Positions 1 to 7,597 of a stretch of DNA of 56,081 bases are shown here, in pieces; the stretch's first letter is position 1; each line of letters opens with the position of its first letter. Where the stretch lies: contig JAGGWN010000004.1 in NCBI GenBank assembly GCA_021157415.1, positions 1 to 56,081 on the forward strand, read 5' to 3'. This stretch comes from Bacteroidales bacterium. Its GTDB lineage: Bacteria; Bacteroidota; Bacteroidia; Bacteroidales; VadinHA17. The notes beneath the pieces were generated by a model. The model made no database searches, was not told the DNA's origin, and saw only the letters and a program-made list of their open reading frames with translations. Position numbers and translations under genes: made by a program.

Positions 1-1
1 C

Positions 2-113
2 TTCAACCCTTCAACCCTTCAACTCTTCAACCCTTCAACCCTTCAACTCTTCAACCCTTCAACCCTTCAACTCTTCAACCCTTCAACTCTTCAACTCTTC
101 AACTCTTCAACTC
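2..113. repeat. 8-bp minisatellite, 14 units of TTCAAC(C/T)C
   Basis: Fourteen perfect head-to-tail copies of an octamer run from 2 to 113. Two variants occur, TTCAACCC and TTCAACTC. The first nine copies are arranged as CCC, CCC, CTC three times, which makes a 24-bp higher-order unit. The tenth copy is CCC and the last four are all CTC. The array starts at the window edge, so its full length is unknown. It lies just beyond the stop codon of the minus-strand amrS-like gene. There are no unique spacers, so it is not a CRISPR. A unit of 8 cannot preserve a reading frame, so it is not a coding repeat. Confidence 0.95.
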
Positions 114-121
114 TCCCCATC

Positions 122-1126
122 CTATATACAATCCATTACATGCTTCCCGCACTTTCTGCAGTTTCCCTTTGCGTCCAGGCCTGTTATTTCGGTGTAATAA
201 CCACTGCGTTTGATGAGTGTATTGCCACATTGCGGGCACACTGTATCCAGACCGGTTTCAAGGGTTGCGACATTTCCAAGGTAAACATAGGATAATCTTT
301 CTGTAGCGATCCGGTAGAAACGCTTCAGGGTTTCGGTCGGGGTAGGAGGGTTGTGCAGCTTCCAGGCAGGGAAATATCTTGAAATGTGCAGTATAGATTC
401 TGTGCCGAATTCATCTGCAATCCACCCGATCATCTTTTTGAATTCATCTTCCTGGTCATTCAGTCCCGGAATGACCAGATTGGTAATCTCCAGGTGTTTA
501 TTATGAGCACGGATGGTCTTCAGAGTTTCCAGTACCGGATGCAGTTTTGATTTGGTATATTTTTTATAAAAAGATTCACTGAATGCCTTCAGGTCTATAC
601 TGAAAGCATCCATGAGGGGCATGATCTTTTCCAGGGGTTCCCTGTGGACATATCCGTTGGATACCATTACATTCTTCAATCCTCTTTCATGAGTCAGTCT
701 GGCAGTGTCATAGACATATTCATACCATATGACCGGTTCGTTATAGGTATAGGCAATGCCGATATTGTCAGTGATCTGCAACGCCTTTTTTACCGCGTCG
801 TCCGGCGACAGCGTATAAAGGGAAAGTTCGTCCACGGTAAACTGGGATATCTCCCAGTTCTGGCAAAAGACACAGTGCAGGTTACAACCTGCGGTTCCCA
901 GGGAGAGAATAGGTTTGCCGGGATAAAAATGGTAAAGAGGCTTTTTTTCTATGGGGTCGGTATGCGCGGCAGATACCAGTCCGTAGTTTTCGGCAATCAG
1001 GGTACCGTTGATGTTTTTACGTACCTTGCAGGCGCCTCTCAGGCCCTCGGGAATGATGCAATTGTCAGGACAAAGCTGACATTGCACCTTCCGATCGTCT
1101 TTTTTCTGATAAAACCTTGCTTCCAT
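122..1126 (-). CDS. amrS: AmmeMemoRadiSam-type radical SAM protein (AmrS-like)
   Basis: This 334-residue protein has the radical SAM motif C81-x3-C85-x2-C88, followed by a TIM-barrel-like core. Extra cysteines at both ends suggest additional metal sites: C16, C19, C23 and C33 at the N-terminus, and two CxxC pairs close to the C-terminus. Length and layout fit the pyruvate-formate-lyase-activase-like family called AmrS, which in many genomes occurs with AMMECR1 and Memo domain proteins. Neither partner lies in this window. The reaction of the family is poorly defined, so only radical SAM chemistry (reductive cleavage of S-adenosylmethionine) is claimed. The gene lies 24 bp after the antiporter gene on the same strand and is probably co-transcribed with it. 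The octamer array begins 8 bp past its stop codon. Confidence 0.85.
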   Translation of the reverse strand: MEARFYQKKDDRKVQCQLCPDNCIIPEGLRGACKVRKNINGTLIAENYGLVSAAHTDPIEKKPLYHFYPGKPILSLGTAGCNLHCVFCQNWEISQFTVDELSLYTLSPDDAVKKALQITDNIGIAYTYNEPVIWYEYVYDTARLTHERGLKNVMVSNGYVHREPLEKIMPLMDAFSIDLKAFSESFYKKYTKSKLHPVLETLKTIRAHNKHLEITNLVIPGLNDQEDEFKKMIGWIADEFGTESILHISRYFPAWKLHNPPTPTETLKRFYRIATERLSYVYLGNVATLETGLDTVCPQCGNTLIKRSGYYTEITGLDAKGNCRKCGKHVMDCI

Positions 1127-1150
1127 ATTGTTTGGGAATTTAAGGGTTTT

Positions 1151-3070
1151 TCATTCCAGTTTCAAGCGTAGTTCCTCGATACTTTCTTTAGAACCGACGA
1201 CGGTCAGCACATCTCCGAGCCGCAAACGGGTAAAGCCGGTGGAGATGATCGTCTGTCCGCGACGGCGGGTGGCAAGCACCAGGATATCGGCAGGCAGGTC
1301 GAGATGACGGAGCGAAACACCGTGCAGGCTTTTGTTCCGCAGCACAATGTCGGCCGTATCCTGATCCGGTTCGTGTCCCAGCAGAAGCGAGGTGGCATTG
1401 GGAGCCCTTACCATATGGTCCAGCAGGCTGATGATGGCGGTAGAGGGATCTACAATCAATGCCCCCAACTGATGAAAGCGATCGAAGTTTTTACGGTCAT
1501 TGAGCCGGACAATGAGATTGGGGGTTCCGAAATGTTCATAGGCCATTTCACAGATCCTGTAATTTTCTTCATCCGTTTTCATGGCCACAATCGTTTCTGT
1601 TTTGTCAATGCCCATCGTTTTCAGACTGTCCTTTGTTATATCACGTTCATGCAAAATCGTCACATTTTTTATCTTCGGATCCTTAACTGTTTCCTGGTCG
1701 GTAATCAGTTTTACCGCCCAATTTTGTACTGACAATTGTTGTGCCAAAGCGACCGATTGTGCTTCGAAACCAAAAATGACAGCTTCATGGTCTTCCGTAA
1801 CCTGACCATGGGCTTTCACATGATGTTCTCCCGCAAGTTGCAGAGCCCATTTGAAAAAAGGAGGGCCGAGGAGCTGATTCAGGATGATAGTGCCGATCAG
1901 GATGGTTCCGAATTCATAACTCCAGACATGTCCTTCCCCCATGATTACCGTGATAAGACCCAGACTGACCCCGGCCTGTGTTACGAAAGGCATCCACATG
2001 ATTTTTCTGTACTTGGGTGGATCTCCGGAAAGGGCCGAACCTACCCATGAGCCTGCTATAAGCAGCAGAATACGCAGAAAAAAAAGAAGCAACGCAAGGG
2101 TCCATACCTTCAGTAAAATATGCCATGATATGGAAGCCCCTATGAAAGTGAAAAACGCCGCATACACAAAAGGCATAGCCTGTTCGAGCATGGTGTTGAA
2201 TTCGCGGCGATACCTGGTGTAGTTGGACAGATAGAAGCTGGCGATGATATTTACCAGCAGGGGTTCAATGTAAAAATCCAGCCCCAGGTTTTCCCTGGAA
2301 TATTTCCGTAAGAACTGGGATAAGAGGTACACTAAAAAACCGGCTGTCAGGATGAACAGGGTCCTTATGCCCATCGCCGTTCTAAGCCGGATCAGTCCTG
2401 AGAGCACTCTGCCGAGCAGGATTCCGAGAACGAGGGAAACCGCAAGCTCGCCCAGTAAAATAACGATGATAAAAAGATTGAAATGTTCATCGTTGAGCAA
2501 CACTTCCGCAAAGGAAAAAACCAGGGCGAACAGGATAATACTGAAAACATCAATAATGATGGTTACCCCCAGAGAGGTTTGCGTAAAAGGACCGCGTGCC
2601 CTCATCTCATTGATAACGGCGATGGTGGAGGCCGGCGACCTGGCGACCGAGATCACTCCGGTGAGCAAGGAAATAACCAGCCTGACCTCGAAAGGAAAAG
2701 ATCTGGTAAATGGAATGAATTTCGAAAGCATCAGGAAGATGAGGGAGCCCAGTCCGAAAATGACTGCCACCTGACTGACGGATATATGAATAATACTCCG
2801 TCTCCGCTCCCTGAATTCACTGATATGTAACTCGGCTCCTGCAGCAAAAGCAATGAAAACCAATGCAATCTCATTGATAAAATCCAGTTTCTCCAATGCG
2901 TCTTCCCGGATAAATCCGAACACATCCGGCCCTATAACAATCCCCATCACGATCAATCCTGTGATCAGGGGCAGCTTGATCCTGGCAAATAATCCTGCCA
3001 GTCTGTTGGAAGATATAAGCAGAAATAAAAACGCTGCCGTGAGAAATATTATTTCAAAGGTGTTATGCAT
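1151..3070 (-). CDS. CPA2-type cation/H+ antiporter with TrkA-N and TrkA-C domains
   Basis: The N-terminal ~400 residues are a Na+/H+ exchanger-type membrane domain with about 12 hydrophobic segments. It is followed by a Rossmann-like TrkA-N domain (roughly residues 428-550, starting HEAVIFGFEAQSVA) and a TrkA-C domain at the end. This is the KefB/CPA2 layout: an inner-membrane monovalent cation/proton antiporter gated by nucleotide or ligand binding to the cytosolic RCK tail. The ion cannot be read from the sequence. I chose the ATG at 3070 (protein starts MHNTFEIIF, 639 aa) because it leads straight into the first hydrophobic segment and has AGGGAAG a few bases upstream. An in-frame ATG at 3151 would add 27 residues (666 aa) that do not look like part of the family. 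The amrS-like gene follows after 24 bp. Confidence 0.9.
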   Translation of the reverse strand: MHNTFEIIFLTAAFLFLLISSNRLAGLFARIKLPLITGLIVMGIVIGPDVFGFIREDALEKLDFINEIALVFIAFAAGAELHISEFRERRRSIIHISVSQVAVIFGLGSLIFLMLSKFIPFTRSFPFEVRLVISLLTGVISVARSPASTIAVINEMRARGPFTQTSLGVTIIIDVFSIILFALVFSFAEVLLNDEHFNLFIIVILLGELAVSLVLGILLGRVLSGLIRLRTAMGIRTLFILTAGFLVYLLSQFLRKYSRENLGLDFYIEPLLVNIIASFYLSNYTRYRREFNTMLEQAMPFVYAAFFTFIGASISWHILLKVWTLALLLFFLRILLLIAGSWVGSALSGDPPKYRKIMWMPFVTQAGVSLGLITVIMGEGHVWSYEFGTILIGTIILNQLLGPPFFKWALQLAGEHHVKAHGQVTEDHEAVIFGFEAQSVALAQQLSVQNWAVKLITDQETVKDPKIKNVTILHERDITKDSLKTMGIDKTETIVAMKTDEENYRICEMAYEHFGTPNLIVRLNDRKNFDRFHQLGALIVDPSTAIISLLDHMVRAPNATSLLLGHEPDQDTADIVLRNKSLHGVSLRHLDLPADILVLATRRRGQTIISTGFTRLRLGDVLTVVGSKESIEELRLKLE

Positions 3071-3416
3071 AAGAAATCTTCCCTGTAATTTCAATAATAA
3101 CCAGTTCAAGTCTGGCCGGAGACTTTCCGAGCTAAAGATAGGATTTTTCATCCGGATTGCGTAATGCTTATTTTAATCCGCCATAGCGGAACGCGAAGCC
3201 GGTAAAACCCCAATGTTCGCCGGTCAGCTCCCCCGGCGGAGCACATTTTTGCCTTGTGTTTCATAAAAAGCACATTTTTGTGCCGCATCATTTTTTTTAA
3301 AAATAATTATGCAGGATTTATTTTTTTATATAAGTTTAAATCCTTTTAGGTGTAAAAAGTGTTGCTGTTGAAGAGGTTAGTGTTAATGTGTTGATAACTA
3401 AAAAGATAAGATTGGT
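3071..3416. other. Divergent intergenic region with a GC-rich patch, direct repeat and small hairpin
   Basis: This gap separates the minus-strand antiporter from the plus-strand DUF1080 gene, so it should hold both promoters. It contains a GC-rich patch (about 3178-3240) in otherwise AT-rich DNA. An 11-bp direct repeat GCACATTTTTG occurs at 3241-3251 and 3270-3280. The second copy is part of a perfect hairpin, GCACA-TTTT-TGTGC (3270-3283), followed by a run of eight T at 3291. TAAGTTTA at 3331-3338 differs from the Bacteroidota -7 consensus TAnnTTTG at one base and could serve the DUF1080 gene. I see no credible coding region here beyond the possible antiporter N-terminal extension to 3151. 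Confidence 0.5.
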
Positions 3417-4202
3417 ATGAGTAGGTATGGATTGGTTGTCCTGATTGTTTTTTCTTTGGGAGGTTTGATTATTCTGAATGATTGTGTGCATAAAAAACAG
3501 GAAAAAAAGGCCGAACAGTCGGTTGCTTCGGATGAAGTAATGACACAAAAAGTCAAAATCTTCAATGCACTGACCGCAGAAGAACAAAAAGAAGGTTGGG
3601 AACTTTTGTTCAACGGGAAAAACCTGGACGGATGGAGAGGGTTCCGTATGGATTCTGTTCCCGATAGCTGGACAGCAGAAGATCATTGCCTGGTCTGCCT
3701 GGGAAAAGAAAGTGACAAAAGTAGGGATATCATAACCCAAAGGGAATTTGAAAATTTTGATCTGAAATTGGAGTGGAAGATATCTCCGGCCGGTAACAGT
3801 GGTATTTTTTATCATGTGGTAGAAGACCATTATCCTGCCCCGTATGTCACCGGCCCGGAATACCAGTTAATCGATGACCTGGGGTGGCCGGGCAAACTCG
3901 AAGACTGGCAGACAACAGGAGCCAACTATGCCATGGATCCTCCCGTGAATGCAAAGATCAAACCGGCGTTAACATGGAATTCGGCCGAAATCGTAGTCAA
4001 TGGTTCCCATGTGATTCATTACCTCAACGGTTCCAAAGTTATGGAGTATGATCTATGGACGGATGCATGGAAAGAAAAGATAAAGAAGTGCAAATGGAAA
4101 GATTATCCGGGATATGGCCTGGCCCCAAAAGGCCACATTGGCCTTCAGGATCACGGAGGTAAGATTTGGTTTAGAAATATCAGGATCAAAGTGCTTGAAT
4201 AA
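3417..4202 (+). CDS. DUF1080 protein (3-keto-glycoside hydrolase/lyase family), probable envelope protein
   Basis: The 261-residue protein starts with a hydrophobic segment (residues 5-20) ending at C23. It may be a lipoprotein, although ND before the cysteine is a poor lipobox. The rest is one DUF1080 (PF06439) jelly-roll domain from about residue 57 to the end. Typical stretches are GWELLFNGKNLDGWRG, WKISPAGNSGIFYHV, PEYQLIDD and the closing GHIGLQDHGGKIWFRNI. Members of this family act on 3-keto-glycosides, cleaving the glycosidic bond by elimination or hydrolysis after a Gfo/Idh/MocA enzyme has oxidised the 3-hydroxyl. A second DUF1080 gene lies at 13766-14569, and three such oxidoreductases lie between the two. 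The activity is inferred from the family. Confidence 0.88.
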   Translation: MSRYGLVVLIVFSLGGLIILNDCVHKKQEKKAEQSVASDEVMTQKVKIFNALTAEEQKEGWELLFNGKNLDGWRGFRMDSVPDSWTAEDHCLVCLGKESDKSRDIITQREFENFDLKLEWKISPAGNSGIFYHVVEDHYPAPYVTGPEYQLIDDLGWPGKLEDWQTTGANYAMDPPVNAKIKPALTWNSAEIVVNGSHVIHYLNGSKVMEYDLWTDAWKEKIKKCKWKDYPGYGLAPKGHIGLQDHGGKIWFRNIRIKVLE

Positions 4203-4324
4203 TTGGCGGGGTGTCTGGGAAAAAATATAAAGAAACCGTTCTGAGGTTCTCCTTTCTTCATTCAAGGTCTGGAAAAATATTGAATAAGTTTTAATTTCAT
4301 AACCGTTTTAAAAATAATACAGTA

Positions 4325-6985
4325 ATGAAACACAAATCTCTTATCACAGCTGTGTCTGCATGGGTCTTTTTCCTGATGTTGACCGTGCAAACCGGTATCG
4401 CCCAGACTGTTTCCGTGCAAAAACCTTCAGACTATTTCGGGTTTGTCCCCGGTGCGGACAGAATGCTTATGGATTATGAACAGTTGATCGGTTATTTGCA
4501 AAAGTTGGATGCCGCCTCTCCCAGGTTAAAAATGGTGGAGATCGGAAAATCTCCCATGGGAAAACCTATGTATATTGCTTTCTTTTCTTCGGAAACCAAT
4601 ATCAATAATCTGGATCGTTTAAAAGAGATCAACAGGGAGCTGGCCCTGAACCCGGATCTTTCCAAAGAAAAACAGCAAAAACTGGTAAGAGAAGGAAAGG
4701 TGTTTTTTATTGCAACTCTATCAATGCATAGCAGTGAGGTGGGTCCTTCGCAGGCAGCCCCATTGATTGCATATGAACTGGTTACAACCCAAAATCCTGA
4801 AGTTCTCGGTTGGATGGATAATGTGGTATATATGATGGTGCCTTGTCACAATCCCGACGGGATGGACTTTATAGTCGAAAATTACAGAAAGTACAAAGGG
4901 ACTAAATACGAAGGAGCGTCTCTTCCCAGGGTATATCACAAATACGTAGGACATGACAACAACCGTGATTTTGTGATTCTTTCGCAGGAAGACACGAAAA
5001 ATATTCAGCATATTTTTACCCAGACCTGGTTTCCGCAGGTTATGGTGGAGAAGCACCAGATGGGATCTACCGGTCCGCGTTATTTTGTACCCCCCAACTC
5101 CGATCCTATTGCAGAAAACATTGATGCTGCTATGTGGACCTGGACCGGCATTTTCGGACAGAACATGATCAATGATATGACCCAGGCCGGACTGGCAGGT
5201 GTCTCCCAGCATTATGCCTTTGACAATTACTGGCCCGGATCGACGGAAACCTGTATCTGGCAGAACGTGATTGCTTTTTTGACCGAATGTGCCAGTGCGC
5301 ATTATGCTACCCCCATATATGTCGAACCCAGTGAGCTTGCGGTACGGGGAAAAGGTCTTTCTGAATACAAGAAAAGTATCAACATGCCCTTACCCTGGAA
5401 AGGGGGCTGGTGGCGCCTGGGTGATATCGTGCAATATGAGATTACCTCTACCAGGTCCATCCTGAAAACAGCTTCCCTTTATCATGATAAAATCCTGAAG
5501 TTCAGGAATGATCTTTGCCGGAAGAATGTGAATCTGGGGAAAACCACGCCTCCTTATTATTATATTATGCCGGTTATGCCAGGACAGCAGCATGATGAGA
5601 GTGAATTGGTAAACCTGGTGAATCTGCTTGGCGAACAAGGGGTTTCCGTCTATAAAATGAACAAGGATTATGTTCTTGACGGACAGGTGTATCATGCAGG
5701 CGATCTGGTGGTGCCTTTGGCACAACCTTTCCGTGCGTTCATCAAGGAAGTGATGGAAAAACAACACTTTCCCGTCCGGCACTATACCCCCGGAGGCAAA
5801 ATCATCAAACCCTATGATATCACCACCTGGTCGTTGCCGTTGGAAAGGCAGATAACCTGTATGGAGATAGATAAACGCGATAAGACCCTGGAGGCAGACC
5901 TGAGTCCCGTTAAGCAACCCTTTACTTTGCTGGTACAACCTCTGAAAGGAACCACAGCGGAAATTTTTCCAGTATCCTATAATGAAAGTTTCAAGGCAGC
6001 GTTCCTGGCTGCCGGTCAGGGATTGACCGTTGAACGCCTGAAAAAAAAGGTTACACTGGAAGGACATACCCTGGCAGCAGGATCTTTTGTGATCTCCGGA
6101 GATAACGAAAAAGGATGGGATCTCCTGGACCGGGAGATAAAATTTCAACCCATTGCGGTGCCTGACAAATCCTCGTTGTCTGTTGAACCCTTCCATGCGC
6201 CCCGTATCGCTTTGATTGAGACGTATTACAGCGATATGGATGCCGGCTGGACACGGTACATTTTTGATACCTATCATATTCATTATACTGTGATACATCC
6301 GGACAAGATCCCTTCGACTGATCTTAATAATTATGACGTGATCGTTTTTCCCAGTTCATCCAAAGAAGTGTTGTTAAATGGCTCCAGCGGGTCGGGTAGT
6401 GGTTATTACATGGCAAGTTATGCCCCTGAATATTCGAAGGGCATGGGAAAGGACGGACTGAAAAAGCTGATGTCTTTTGTGGATAAGGGGGGGGTGATTG
6501 TCTCCTGGGAAGGTTCCACCGGATTATTCGAAGGGAACCTCAGCATTAACCATAAAAAGGGAAAAAAGGATGTTGTGACCGAGAAATTTCGTCTTCCGTT
6601 CCGAAATATCTCAAAAAATCTGCAGGAAAAAGGATTGTACGTGCCTGGTTCCCTGATCCGGGTTAGCTTACTGAAGGATTCTCCTCTGACATACGGATTG
6701 CCACACAGTATCGGTGTTTTTTCACGGGGATGGCCTGTTTTTGCCACCTCTGTGCCTTATTTCGATATGGATCGCAGGGTGATCGGCTGGTATCCGGAAG
6801 AAAATATTCTGATGAGCGGATATGCAGAACACCCGGAGCTGCTGGCCAATCAACCGGCAGTGGTGTGGCTGAAAAAAGGGAAAGGACAGTTAGTGTTGAT
6901 GGGTTTTTGTCCCCAGTTCAGAGCTTCTACACAGGCATCCTATAAACTTCTTTTCAATGCATTACTGCTTCCCCCGTTAAAATAA
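4325..6985 (+). CDS. Large exported M14-family zinc carboxypeptidase-like protein
   Basis: The 886-residue protein begins with a clear signal peptide (cleavage probably after AQ near residue 27). Residues ~45-330 match the M14 carboxypeptidase fold: HSSE at 135-138 supplies the first two zinc ligands (H135, E138), a DNNRD motif follows at 211-215, and H244 is the likely third ligand. E321 in FLTECAS is the candidate catalytic glutamate. After a linker of about 300 residues, the C-terminal third (from about 640) resembles a class I glutamine-amidotransferase-like fold, a combination seen in large M14-like proteins of Bacteroidota. The protein should work in the periplasm or at the surface, trimming peptides. 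The substrate is unknown. It lies 122 bp after the DUF1080 gene and may be transcribed with it. Confidence 0.87.
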   Translation: MKHKSLITAVSAWVFFLMLTVQTGIAQTVSVQKPSDYFGFVPGADRMLMDYEQLIGYLQKLDAASPRLKMVEIGKSPMGKPMYIAFFSSETNINNLDRLKEINRELALNPDLSKEKQQKLVREGKVFFIATLSMHSSEVGPSQAAPLIAYELVTTQNPEVLGWMDNVVYMMVPCHNPDGMDFIVENYRKYKGTKYEGASLPRVYHKYVGHDNNRDFVILSQEDTKNIQHIFTQTWFPQVMVEKHQMGSTGPRYFVPPNSDPIAENIDAAMWTWTGIFGQNMINDMTQAGLAGVSQHYAFDNYWPGSTETCIWQNVIAFLTECASAHYATPIYVEPSELAVRGKGLSEYKKSINMPLPWKGGWWRLGDIVQYEITSTRSILKTASLYHDKILKFRNDLCRKNVNLGKTTPPYYYIMPVMPGQQHDESELVNLVNLLGEQGVSVYKMNKDYVLDGQVYHAGDLVVPLAQPFRAFIKEVMEKQHFPVRHYTPGGKIIKPYDITTWSLPLERQITCMEIDKRDKTLEADLSPVKQPFTLLVQPLKGTTAEIFPVSYNESFKAAFLAAGQGLTVERLKKKVTLEGHTLAAGSFVISGDNEKGWDLLDREIKFQPIAVPDKSSLSVEPFHAPRIALIETYYSDMDAGWTRYIFDTYHIHYTVIHPDKIPSTDLNNYDVIVFPSSSKEVLLNGSSGSGSGYYMASYAPEYSKGMGKDGLKKLMSFVDKGGVIVSWEGSTGLFEGNLSINHKKGKKDVVTEKFRLPFRNISKNLQEKGLYVPGSLIRVSLLKDSPLTYGLPHSIGVFSRGWPVFATSVPYFDMDRRVIGWYPEENILMSGYAEHPELLANQPAVVWLKKGKGQLVLMGFCPQFRASTQASYKLLFNALLLPPLK

Positions 6986-7067
6986 AAATCTCGGATGTCT
7001 TTTTAAAATATTGTATATTGTATGAGATTATAACAAATTTTAGCAGGTTTTATATAAAGATATTTTA

Positions 7068-7075
7068 TACTTTTG
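7068..7075 (+). promoter_or_regulatory. Candidate Bacteroidota -7 box for the doxX-like gene
   Basis: TACTTTTG matches the Bacteroidota -7 consensus TAnnTTTG exactly and ends 16 bp before the ATG at 7092, within a very AT-rich stretch. A clear TTG at the -33 position is not visible, so this is a candidate only. Confidence 0.45.
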
Positions 7076-7091
7076 GCAAAATTTTAGTTTT

Positions 7092-7589
7092 ATGAAAAAA
7101 ACATGTGATTATACCATTGGGCAAACCACTTTTCTGGTTACGTTACGGACATTGATTGGTTGGCATTTCCTGTATGAGGGAATGGTGAAAGTCACCAATC
7201 CCGACTGGTCCTCTGCGGGCTACTTGCTGGACTCCAGAGGTTTTTTGAGCGGATTCTTTCATTCCTTAACATATAAAGCTTCCGTTCTACATACCGTTGA
7301 TTTTTTGAATGAATGGGGATTGATCCTGATTGGTCTGGGATTGATACTGGGTTTGTTTACACGGTTTTCCACCTTTGCGGGGATGCTATTACTGGCCTTG
7401 TATTATCTGTCACATCCGCCGTTTCCCGGACTATCCTTTTCGGTGCCTTCCGAGGGTAGTTACTTGATTGTCAGCAAGACGCTGATTGAATTGGCTGCTT
7501 TGCTGGTTTTATATGTATTTCCCACCCGCATTGGTCTGGATGCGGTTTTTCAGGTATTGTGGAAATCTCGTAAAAATGCCGTCAAATAA
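7092..7589 (+). CDS. DoxX-family integral membrane protein
   Basis: This 165-residue protein has about four hydrophobic segments and the DoxX/DoxD opening, with the family-typical GWHFLYEGMVKVTNPDWSSA stretch after the first helix. The family sits in the cytoplasmic membrane and includes subunits linked to quinone reduction, but most members have no assigned reaction. It is followed after only 8 bp by an anchored Gfo/Idh/MocA oxidoreductase, so the two are very probably one operon. That pairing suggests, as inference, that the DoxX protein passes electrons between the membrane and the oxidoreductase on the outer side. Length is normal for the family. Confidence 0.85.
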   Translation: MKKTCDYTIGQTTFLVTLRTLIGWHFLYEGMVKVTNPDWSSAGYLLDSRGFLSGFFHSLTYKASVLHTVDFLNEWGLILIGLGLILGLFTRFSTFAGMLLLALYYLSHPPFPGLSFSVPSEGSYLIVSKTLIELAALLVLYVFPTRIGLDAVFQVLWKSRKNAVK

Positions 7590-7597
7590 ATAATAAT

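Noticed and set aside
1-113. CRISPR array
   Set aside because: It is a pure tandem octamer with no spacers.
3270-3300. Intrinsic terminator on the plus strand at the small GCACA hairpin
   Set aside because: The stem is only 5 bp, the T run starts several bases later, and no plus-strand gene ends upstream.
5390-6298. 302-codon open frame on the minus strand inside the M14 gene
   Set aside because: It is antisense to a gene with clear family motifs, and its translation shows no domain or signal and looks like random shadow composition.
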